Positions 30,589 to 38,729 of a stretch of 38,729 nucleotides of DNA are shown here, piece after piece (position 1 is the stretch's first letter; every line of letters begins with the position of its first letter). Under the pieces are notes generated by a model, which was not told the DNA's origin, did not search any database, and worked only from the letters and a program-made list of their open reading frames with translations. The stretch spans positions 1 through 38,729 of the forward strand of contig JAQTNK010000039.1 of NCBI GenBank assembly GCA_028713915.1, read 5' to 3'. Made by a program: the position numbers and the translations under genes. This DNA is from Rhodocyclaceae bacterium (GTDB lineage Bacteria > Pseudomonadota > Gammaproteobacteria > Burkholderiales > Rhodocyclaceae).

Positions 30589-30636
30589 GCAGCCGGCATC
30601 GCGTCGCCCCAGTTTGCCATCACACGGAGAATACAA

Positions 30637-31107
30637 ATGAACAAGACCACCGTTGCAGCGCTCGCCCTGTTTGTCGCCGGCACCGCGCTGGCCCAGCAGG
30701 GCCCCAAGCCCGAAGACCTGATCGCCTTCCGCCAGGCCGGCTACAAGTTCATGGCCTGGAATACCGGCCGCATCAAGGCCAACCTCGAAGGCAGCTACAA
30801 CAAGGAGGAAGTGATCAAGGCGGCGAACGTCATCGCCGCGGTCGCCGGTTCCGGCATGGGCGCCCTCTTCGCGCCGGGCACCGAGAAGGCCGTCGGCAAT
30901 ATGCACACCCATGCCAAGCCGGCGCTGTTTACCGACAAGGAAGGCGTCGGCAAGGTGGCGATGGCGTTCAACAAGGAAGCCGGCGAATTGGCGAAGGTGG
31001 CCGCCACGGGCGACGCTGCCGCGGTCAAGGTCCAGTTCGGCAAGCTCGTCGAGGCCTGCAAGGCCTGCCATAAGGACTATCGCGTCGAAGAGAAGCACGA
31101 GCACTGA
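30637..31107 (+). CDS. Cytochrome c' (class II c-type cytochrome)
   Basis: A periplasmic heme protein that binds nitric oxide and carbon monoxide; in other bacteria it protects against nitrosative stress. The 156 residues have a signal peptide (MNKTTVAALALFVAGTALA, then QQGPKPED). The four-helix-bundle pattern opens EDLIAFRQAGYKFMAWNTGR, the class II start. The single heme site CKACH is close to the C-terminus (141-145), which is diagnostic of class II. A cytochrome b561-type gene faces it across a hairpin; in other genomes the two are often neighbours and may exchange electrons. Confidence 0.92.
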   Translation: MNKTTVAALALFVAGTALAQQGPKPEDLIAFRQAGYKFMAWNTGRIKANLEGSYNKEEVIKAANVIAAVAGSGMGALFAPGTEKAVGNMHTHAKPALFTDKEGVGKVAMAFNKEAGELAKVAATGDAAAVKVQFGKLVEACKACHKDYRVEEKHEH

Positions 31108-31127
31108 GCCGCTCGCCGCGTGCCGCC

Positions 31128-31149
31128 ACGGCCGCCTGCGGGCGGCCGT
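31128..31149. terminator. Hairpin between convergent cytochrome genes
   Basis: A perfect 9-base-pair stem, ACGGCCGCC (31128-31136) with GGCGGCCGT (31141-31149), closes a TGCG loop. It lies in the 48 bases between the two converging stop codons. The tail on the plus strand (CGTCGTTT) is only weakly T-rich, so it may slow or stop transcription from both sides rather than act as a strong intrinsic terminator. Confidence 0.5.
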
Positions 31150-31155
31150 CGTCGT

Positions 31156-31854
31156 TTACCAGTTCGGCGTTGCCGCGGCGGCTGGCGCCGGCGGCGGCAG
31201 CAGGCCGCCCGCCAGCGTCCAGGCGACGGCCAGCGCGATGCCGAGGGCGACGAGAAAGGCGATGAGACCGCCGCCGCGCGCAGGTTCGGCTGCGAACCCG
31301 GGCTTCTCGGTCCAGCCGGTCAGCATGGGCAGCACGAGGTTGTTCTTCTTGACGCGGACATAGAAGGCGATGGCGCCGAGGTGCAGGGCGATGAGCGCGA
31401 GCAGGAGCCAGACGCCGCGCTGGTGCAGGTCGGTGAGGAGATCGCTGGTGTCCTTGCTCACCAGGGCGTAGAGCGGCCCGGTGAAGGCGATGTCGTCGTT
31501 GCCGCACAGCCCCGTGGCGACCTGCACGGCCGCGAGTCCGAGCAGGCCCAGCACGGAGAGCGCGCCGAGCGGATTGTGGCCGACGCCTTGCCATTCGCCG
31601 CGCAGGGCGGCGCGAATGGGCGCCGGGCCGCGCACGAAGCTGGCAAAGCGGGCGTAGGTCGAGCCGCCGATGCCCCAGACGAGGCGGAAGGCGATCAGGC
31701 CGGCGATGGCGATGCCGGCCTTGCCATGCACCTCCATGAGGTCGCCGCCGATGAAGCCGGTGCTGAGCGCGACGGCGACGCCGGCGGCGAGCGACCAGTG
31801 GAACACGCGCGTCGGCAGGTCCCAGACGCGGAGGCGCTCGGGCTTGCGCGCCAT
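31156..31854 (-). CDS. Cytochrome b561-type membrane protein
   Basis: The 232-residue protein resembles prokaryotic b561 / Ni-Fe hydrogenase b-type subunits. It opens VWDLPTRVFHWSLAAGVAVA with the first heme histidine. Further candidate ligands are H44 (MEVHGKAGIAIAGLIAFRLV) and a later LHQRGVWLLLALIALHLGAI pair near residues 143-158. Four main helices plus a C-terminal fifth (about 198-218) are visible. It would oxidise quinol and reduce a periplasmic acceptor, plausibly the cytochrome c' encoded opposite. It lies 10 bases after secF at the end of the sec operon, which may be read-through rather than shared function. Confidence 0.88.
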   Translation of the reverse strand: MARKPERLRVWDLPTRVFHWSLAAGVAVALSTGFIGGDLMEVHGKAGIAIAGLIAFRLVWGIGGSTYARFASFVRGPAPIRAALRGEWQGVGHNPLGALSVLGLLGLAAVQVATGLCGNDDIAFTGPLYALVSKDTSDLLTDLHQRGVWLLLALIALHLGAIAFYVRVKKNNLVLPMLTGWTEKPGFAAEPARGGGLIAFLVALGIALAVAWTLAGGLLPPPAPAAAATPNW

Positions 31855-31864
31855 CGGCGCGGCC

Positions 31865-32824
31865 CTAGACGACGGCGCCGTCGTCGGTCATGCCGGCGGG
31901 GCGCTCTTTTTTCGGCTGCACGAACTGTTCGCGCGAGACGCCCAGCCACATCACCAGCGGGCTCGCCACCAGCACCGAGGAATAGATGCCGAAGCAGATG
32001 CCGATGGTCAGCGCCAGCGCGAAATAGTGCAGCGCGGCGCCGCCGAAGATCAGCATCGAAGTCACCATCATCTGCGTGCAGCCGTGGGTGATGATGGTGC
32101 GCGAAATCGTGCCGGTGATGGCGTGGTTGAGCACTTCGGGCGTGGTCAGGCCGCGCTTCTTCTTGAAGGTTTCGCGCACGCGGTCGAAGACGACGACCGA
32201 TTCGTTCACCGAATAGCCGAGCACCGCCAGCACCGCGGCGAGCACCGGCAGCGAGAACTCCCACTGGAAGAAGGCGAAGAAGCCGAGGATGATGACGACG
32301 TCATGAAGGTTGGCGATGATCGCGGAGACGGCGAAGCGCCACTCGAAGCGAATGGCGAGGTAGACGACGATGCCGATCACCACCAGCAGCAGCGCCAGCG
32401 CGCCGTCGGATGCGAGCTCCTTGCCGACTTGCGGGCCGACGAACTCGATGCGCTTCAATTGCGGCGCGTTGGTCGCCGCATCCGGCGCGGCGGCGAGCGA
32501 GCTCATCACGCGTTCGCCGATCTTGGCCGTCACCGTGTCCTTGGCCAGCGGCACGCGGATCAGCACGTCGCGCGAGGTGCCGAAGTTCTGCACCTGGGTG
32601 TCGGTGAAGCCGTCGCCTTCGAGCTTGGTGCGCAGCTTTTCGAGGTCGGGCGCCTGCGGGTAGCTGATTTCCATCAGCGTGCCGCCGGTGAACTCGATGG
32701 AAAAGTGCAGGCCTTTGGTCGAGAGGAACACCACGGCGAGGATGAAGGTGATCAACGAGACGACGTTGAACACCAGCGCGTGGCGCATGAAGGGGATGTC
32801 TTTTCTGATGCGGAAGAATTCCAT
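31865..32824 (-). CDS. secF: Protein translocase subunit SecF
   Basis: A membrane subunit that works with SecD to drive late steps of Sec protein export with the proton gradient. The 319 residues show one N-terminal helix, a periplasmic domain (FSIEFTGGTLMEISYP, about 46-61), then five helices from about 140, with LGYSVNESVVVFDRVRET and AITGTISRTIITHG typical of SecF. Start 32824 (MEFFRIRKDIPFMRH) is preferred to upstream in-frame codons that overlap the end of secD. The gap to secD is 13 bases. Confidence 0.96.
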   Translation of the reverse strand: MEFFRIRKDIPFMRHALVFNVVSLITFILAVVFLSTKGLHFSIEFTGGTLMEISYPQAPDLEKLRTKLEGDGFTDTQVQNFGTSRDVLIRVPLAKDTVTAKIGERVMSSLAAAPDAATNAPQLKRIEFVGPQVGKELASDGALALLLVVIGIVVYLAIRFEWRFAVSAIIANLHDVVIILGFFAFFQWEFSLPVLAAVLAVLGYSVNESVVVFDRVRETFKKKRGLTTPEVLNHAITGTISRTIITHGCTQMMVTSMLIFGGAALHYFALALTIGICFGIYSSVLVASPLVMWLGVSREQFVQPKKERPAGMTDDGAVV

Positions 32825-32837
32825 TTTTTCTGTCCCG

Positions 32838-34760
32838 TTACTTCGTCGTGATGCCGGGCTTCCAGACCTGGCCGATCGAGAGAGCTGCGAGCTTCTTGCG
32901 GCGGCCATAGATGAAGTTCACCAGGGCGCGCGAGAGCACCACCGAACTGAAGATCGAGGTCGTGATGCCGAGGCAATGGACGACGGCGAAGCCGCGCACT
33001 GCGCCGGAGCCGAAGATCAAGAGCGCGATGCCGACGATCAGCGTGGTGACGTTGGAGTCGAGAATCGTCGCCCAGGCGCGCTCGTAGCCGGCGGTGATCG
33101 CCGCCTGCGGCGTGCTGCCGCCGCGCAGCTCTTCGCGGATGCGCTCGTTGATGAGCACGTTCGAGTCGATGGCCATGCCCAGCGCCAGCGCGATGGCGGC
33201 GATGCCCGGCAGCGTCAGCGTGGCCTGCAGCAAGGACAGCAGGGCGATGAGGAACAGCATGTTGGCGGACAGCGCCAGCACCGAGACCAGGCCGAAGAGC
33301 AGGTAGTAGGCCATCATGAAGACGGCGATGGCGGCGAAGCCGCCGACGGTCGAGTCGAAGCCCTTCTTGATGTTGTCGGCGCCGAGCGAGGGGCCGACGG
33401 TGCGCTCCTCGATGATTTCCATCGGCGCGGCGAGCGAGCCCGCGCGCAGCAGCAGGGCGACGTCGGCGGCTTCCTGGGGCGTCATGCGGCCGGAAATCTG
33501 CACGCGGCCGCCGCCGATCTCGCTGCGGATCACCGGCGCCGTGACCACTTCGCCCTTGCCTTTCTCGACCAGCAGGATGGCCATGCGCTTGCCGACGTTG
33601 TCGCGCGTCAGATCCTTGAAGACGCGCGAACCGGCGGAGTCGAGCGTCAGATGCACGGCCGGCTCGTGGGTCTGGCTGTCGAAGCCCGGCTGGGCGTCGG
33701 TGAGGCGCTCGCCGGTCAGCATCACCTGCTTTTTCACCAGCAGGCCGCGGCCGCCGCGCTCGACGTAGTACTCGTCGCCGACGGGCGGCTGGCCCTTGGC
33801 GGCGGCTTCCATGACGCTGGGATTGGCGCTGTTCTCGTCGTCGACCATGCGCAGTTCGAGCGTGGCGGTGCGGCCGAGGATGTCCTTGGCTTTGGCCGTG
33901 TCCTGCACGCCGGGAAGTTCGACGACGATGCGGTCGATGCCTTGCTGCTGGATGACGGGTTCGGCGACGCCCAGTTCGTTGATGCGGTTGTGCAGGGTGC
34001 CGGTGTTCTGCTTGACGGCCATTTCCTGCACGCGCCGCTGCGCCGCTTCGGAGAGGGCGATCGTCAGCCTGAGATCGTTGCCTTCGCCGCCTTCGGTGAT
34101 CATCAGGTCGGGTTGCGCGGCCAGGGCCTTGGCGCCCCGGCCGACGACGGCGGCGGGCTGCGTGTCGATGATGGCGTCGCGTGCCTTGGCGAGGGTGTCG
34201 GCGTCGTGGAAGTGGATGACGATGGCCATGCCTTCGCGGCCGATGCCGGCATGGCGGATGTCCTTCTCGCGCAGCATGGCGCGCAGGTCGGCGGCGGTGG
34301 CGTCGAGCCGCTTGGTGATGGCGCCCTTCATGTCCACCTGAAGCAGGAAATGCACGCCGCCGCGCAAGTCGAGGCCCAGGTACATCGGCAGCGCATGGAT
34401 GCTGGTGAGCCAGGCGGGCGAAGCCGAGAGCAGGTTCAGCGCGACGCTGTAGGTGGCGTCCGTCGGGTCGGGATTGAGCGCCTTCTCGATGGCGTCCTTG
34501 GCCTTCAGCTGGGTGTCGGTGTCGGTGAAGCGCACGCGCACGCTGTTGGGGTCGGTGAAGAAGCCGTTATCGGCGATGCCGGCGGTCTTCAGAACGTCGG
34601 CGACGCGGTCCATCAGTTGCTGGTCGACCTTGACCGTGGCCTTGACGCTCGAGACCTGCACGGCGGGCACTTCGCCGAAGAAGTTCGGCAAGGTGTACAC
34701 GAAGCCGAATACCAGCGCGATGACGACGAGGATGTTCTTCCAGAGGGGATAACGATTCAT
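32838..34760 (-). CDS. secD: Protein translocase subunit SecD
   Basis: Partner of SecF in proton-driven protein export. The 640 residues are slightly longer than E. coli SecD (615). It has an N-terminal helix (NILVVIALVFGFVYTLPNFF), a large periplasmic domain with LGLDLRGGVHFLLQVDM (about 127-143) and VVELPGVQDTAKAKDILG, and six C-terminal helices with ALGMAIDSNVLINERIREEL carrying the conserved acidic residue in a membrane helix. The order yajC-secD-secF is the usual one. The yajC gene ends 43 bases upstream. Confidence 0.97.
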   Translation of the reverse strand: MNRYPLWKNILVVIALVFGFVYTLPNFFGEVPAVQVSSVKATVKVDQQLMDRVADVLKTAGIADNGFFTDPNSVRVRFTDTDTQLKAKDAIEKALNPDPTDATYSVALNLLSASPAWLTSIHALPMYLGLDLRGGVHFLLQVDMKGAITKRLDATAADLRAMLREKDIRHAGIGREGMAIVIHFHDADTLAKARDAIIDTQPAAVVGRGAKALAAQPDLMITEGGEGNDLRLTIALSEAAQRRVQEMAVKQNTGTLHNRINELGVAEPVIQQQGIDRIVVELPGVQDTAKAKDILGRTATLELRMVDDENSANPSVMEAAAKGQPPVGDEYYVERGGRGLLVKKQVMLTGERLTDAQPGFDSQTHEPAVHLTLDSAGSRVFKDLTRDNVGKRMAILLVEKGKGEVVTAPVIRSEIGGGRVQISGRMTPQEAADVALLLRAGSLAAPMEIIEERTVGPSLGADNIKKGFDSTVGGFAAIAVFMMAYYLLFGLVSVLALSANMLFLIALLSLLQATLTLPGIAAIALALGMAIDSNVLINERIREELRGGSTPQAAITAGYERAWATILDSNVTTLIVGIALLIFGSGAVRGFAVVHCLGITTSIFSSVVLSRALVNFIYGRRKKLAALSIGQVWKPGITTK

Positions 34761-34803
34761 GGCGTGCTACCTGGGCCGGCGCGACGCCGGCCGGAGAATA
34801 CGG

Positions 34804-35148
34804 TTAAAGCGCTTTCAACGTGCCCTTGGGCAGCACGGCGCTGATGGCTTGCTTTTGCACGGCGATCTCGACCGGAACGTCCTTGAGCGCGGCGACTTCG
34901 ACGGTGATGAAGCTTTCGCCGACCTTGACGATGCGCCCGGCAACGCCGCCCTGGGTAACGATCTCGTCGCCCTTTTGCAGTTCGCCGACCATCTTCTGGT
35001 GTTCCTTGGCTTTCTTCATTTGCGGCCGGATCATCATGAACCAGAGCACGATGAACATGAGGACGATGGGGGCCATGCCCAGCAGGCCATCCAGGGGGCC
35101 GCTCGCGGCGGGGGCGGCGGCTTGCGCAAAAGCATTGGAAATCAGCAC
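34804..35148 (-). CDS. yajC: Preprotein translocase accessory subunit YajC
   Basis: A small single-helix membrane protein of the SecDF-YajC complex. The 114 residues have a short N-terminal segment, a helix at about 25-43 (APIVLMFIVLWFMMIRPQMK, including the conserved IRPQ-KK motif), then a cytoplasmic domain with GDEIVTQGGVAGRIVKVGES. It lies between tgt (39 bases upstream) and secD, the standard order in proteobacteria. Confidence 0.96.
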   Translation of the reverse strand: MLISNAFAQAAAPAASGPLDGLLGMAPIVLMFIVLWFMMIRPQMKKAKEHQKMVGELQKGDEIVTQGGVAGRIVKVGESFITVEVAALKDVPVEIAVQKQAISAVLPKGTLKAL

Positions 35149-35187
35149 TGTTCGACTCCGTGGAGGAAAGGGAAACGCGACATTGTA

Positions 35188-37315
<2,128 letters not shown>

Positions 37316-37390
37316 GGGTTGATGCCGCGGCGCGATTCGCGGATAATGCGCGCTTCCTTCGGGCGCGACATTCTATGCGACCCGCGACAT

Positions 37391-37475
37391 GCCGGGATGG
37401 CGGAATCGGTAGACGCAGCGGATTCAAAATCCGCCGCCGCAAGGTGTGTGGGTTCGAGTCCCACTCCCGGTACCA
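37391..37475 (+). tRNA. tRNA-Leu (anticodon CAA), CCA encoded
   Basis: An 85-base class II tRNA. Acceptor stem GCCGGGA (37391-37397) pairs with TCCCGGT; D stem is GCG/CGC around GAATCGGTAGA; anticodon stem GCGGA/TCCGC encloses TTCAAAA, so the anticodon is CAA and reads UUG. A long variable arm (GCC GCAA GGT) marks the leucine class, and the T arm is GTGGG TTCGAGT CCCAC. The discriminator is A, as expected for leucine, and CCA is encoded. The outermost acceptor pair is G1-U72 rather than G1-C72. Folded by eye. Confidence 0.96.
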
Positions 37476-37526
37476 GGCATTTACATTCCAACAGCGCTGA
37501 CTTCTGGTTTGGTGATCATTGGGCCA

Positions 37527-38522
37527 ATGGACCGGACGGAACGTTTCTACAAGATCGACCAACTGCTCGGCGAGCGCCGCATCGTGCCGTTTGCCGTGCT
37601 GGCCGAGAAACTCGGCGTATCGCGAGCGACGATCAAGCGCGACCTCGAGTATCTGCGCAATCGGCTGAATGCGCCGATCGTCTGGGATCGCGAGCAGGGC
37701 GGTTATCGCTTCGCCGTCCCCGAGCGCGGCGCCGGCCAGTACGAGTTGCCGGGGCTTTGGTTCAATGCGTCGGAAATTCACGCGCTGCTGACGATGCAGC
37801 ATCTGCTCGTCAATCTGGATGCCGGCGGCCTGCTCGGGCCGCATATCCAGCCTTTGCTGGCGCGGCTGAGCGGATTGCTGGGTGCGGCGGACGACGCCAC
37901 GGAAGAGATTCACCGCCGCATTCGCATCATCGGCGTCGCGGCGCGCCGGATGGCACTTGATCACTTCGCCGTCGCCGGCTCGGCGTTGTTGCGCCGCAAG
38001 CGCCTGCTGCTCGAGTATTACGTGCGCTCGCGCGACGAGGTCACCGAACGCGAGGTGTCGCCGCTGCGCCTCGTCCATTATCGCGAGAACTGGTACCTCG
38101 ATGCCTGGTGCCATGTGCGCAAGGAATTGCGCAGCTTCTCCGTCGACGCCATCCGTCGCGCCGAGATGCTGGAGCTGCCGGCGCGCGACGTGGCGGCGAA
38201 AACGCTCGACGAAGTGCTCGGGGCGGGCTACGGCATTTTCTCCGGCCGCGATGTCGAGTGGGCGCGGCTGCGCTTTACGCCGCAGCGCGCGCGCTGGGTG
38301 GCCAGCGAGCAATGGCATCCGCGCCAGAAGGGCAGTGTCGAGGCCGACGGTAGCTACGTGCTCGAGTTTCCATATAGCGACTATCGCGAACTCACTATGG
38401 ACATCCTCAAGTTCGGCGCCGACGTCGAAGTCCTGGCGCCTGCGGCGCTGCAAGAGAAGGTAGTCGCCGAACTGAAAACCGCGCTGCGTCGGTATGCACG
38501 CAGCGAAGAGAAAAAAGTTTGA
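37527..38522 (+). CDS. WYL-domain transcriptional regulator
   Basis: The 331-residue protein has an N-terminal helix-turn-helix (about 1-60; LAEKLGVSRATIKRDLEYLR), a WYL sensor domain (about 140-210; LVHYRENWYLDAWCHVRKEL, containing the WYL motif and ligand-type arginines), and a C-terminal WCX-like part (about 240-325). WYL proteins sense nucleic acids or nucleotides and control varied systems, including DNA damage responses and defence. The target cannot be inferred here. The start at 37527 (MDRTERFYKIDQLL) gives the normal HTH; an upstream frame would run into the tRNA. The stop is only 8 bases before a strong rRNA-type promoter. Confidence 0.9.
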   Translation: MDRTERFYKIDQLLGERRIVPFAVLAEKLGVSRATIKRDLEYLRNRLNAPIVWDREQGGYRFAVPERGAGQYELPGLWFNASEIHALLTMQHLLVNLDAGGLLGPHIQPLLARLSGLLGAADDATEEIHRRIRIIGVAARRMALDHFAVAGSALLRRKRLLLEYYVRSRDEVTEREVSPLRLVHYRENWYLDAWCHVRKELRSFSVDAIRRAEMLELPARDVAAKTLDEVLGAGYGIFSGRDVEWARLRFTPQRARWVASEQWHPRQKGSVEADGSYVLEFPYSDYRELTMDILKFGADVEVLAPAALQEKVVAELKTALRRYARSEEKKV

Positions 38523-38530
38523 AGATAGTC

Positions 38531-38559
38531 TTTACAAAGCCAAAGACGATCCCTATAAT
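38531..38559 (+). promoter_or_regulatory. Strong sigma-70 promoter, probably of an rRNA operon
   Basis: TTTACA (38531-38536) and a perfect TATAAT (38554-38559) are separated by exactly 17 bases, the best promoter in the window. The stretch just upstream (about 38507-38530) is A/T-rich with an A6 run, like an UP element, and overlaps the end of the WYL gene. The leader that follows has rRNA antitermination signals. Confidence 0.85.
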
Positions 38560-38565
38560 CTCATT

Positions 38566-38729
38566 TCTCTGCTGATTGCAGCGAAGGCCGAAGCGGCCAA
38601 GTTCTTTAAAAATCAAACAGCCGATAGGTGTAGGCGCTTTAGTGGCCGGAGGCTTGTTTAGGCGGACATTCCCGAGATCGAAGGGGAGTTCGTAGGCGGG
38701 ACCGCAAGGGACTGTCTGACCGAGAGGTT
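38566..38729 (+). other. rRNA operon leader with boxA antitermination region (16S gene beyond the window)
   Basis: After the promoter come a small hairpin GGCCG-AAG-CGGCC (38586-38598, boxB-like), the boxA-type GTTCTTTAAAAAT (38601-38613), and CCGATAGGTGTAGGCGCTTT (38621-38640), which resembles the boxC-like segment of rrn leaders. In betaproteobacterial rRNA operons I recall a very similar block just before the 16S gene. These elements recruit Nus factors to keep polymerase elongating. The last 90 bases show no gene; the mature 16S start is not reached. A boxA leader for another long non-coding transcript, such as a CRISPR array, is less likely but not excluded. Confidence 0.75.

Noticed and set aside
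38586-38729. CRISPR leader with boxA
   Set aside because: No repeats are seen before the window ends, and the boxA plus boxC-like block fits an rRNA leader better. It cannot be fully excluded without more sequence.

Overview
The window reads as a gene-dense, GC-rich chromosomal segment of a betaproteobacterium, most likely Rhodocyclales or a close relative. This rests on protein content and on gene neighbourhoods I recall from that class: waaF / CHCC zinc-finger protein / ilvE, queA-tgt-yajC-secD-secF, nudJ-mnmA, a DUF2322 protein beside purB, and a betaproteobacterial-style rRNA leader at the right edge. No database search was run. I see no insertion sequence, prophage or CRISPR array.

Left part (1-5.2 kb): the end of an HDOD protein is translationally coupled to a shortened, apparently non-catalytic AMP-binding protein and an 85-residue orphan. 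Facing them is a large membrane c-di-GMP sensor (dCache-HAMP-PAS-GAF-PAS-GGDEF-EAL). Next come pntA-pntB (proton-translocating transhydrogenase), closed by a strong terminator at 8461. Between 8.8 and 12.6 kb lies the most distinctive block: a possible 25-residue peptide, a DUF302 membrane protein, an eight-heme cytochrome c of the octaheme tetrathionate-reductase type with a C-terminal anchor, a membrane cytochrome b, and an exported TlpA-like thioredoxin. The last three are joined by overlapping stop/start codons, and the thioredoxin has no ATG/GTG/TTG start, so CTG is inferred. Together they look like a quinol-linked periplasmic redox module of unknown substrate.

Middle part (12.6-28 kb): a RhlE-type RNA helicase, a lipoprotein, an orphan UgpB-like binding protein with a glycerophosphodiesterase, alaS, a Nudix hydrolase with a TTG start, an EAL-HDOD protein with a degenerate EAL site, phosphomannomutase/phosphoglucomutase, a YheT hydrolase, an NTF2-like protein, waaF, a zinc-finger protein and ilvE. 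Then nudJ-mnmA run divergently from ilvE across a symmetric pair of -10 elements.

Right part (28-38.7 kb): a GST-like protein diverges from purB, followed by a DUF2322 protein and cytochrome c'. A cytochrome b561-type protein converges on cytochrome c' and sits at the end of the leftward run queA-tgt-yajC-secD-secF-cyt b. A tRNA-Leu(CAA) and a WYL regulator follow, and the window ends in what looks like the promoter and boxA leader of an rRNA operon whose 16S gene lies beyond the edge.
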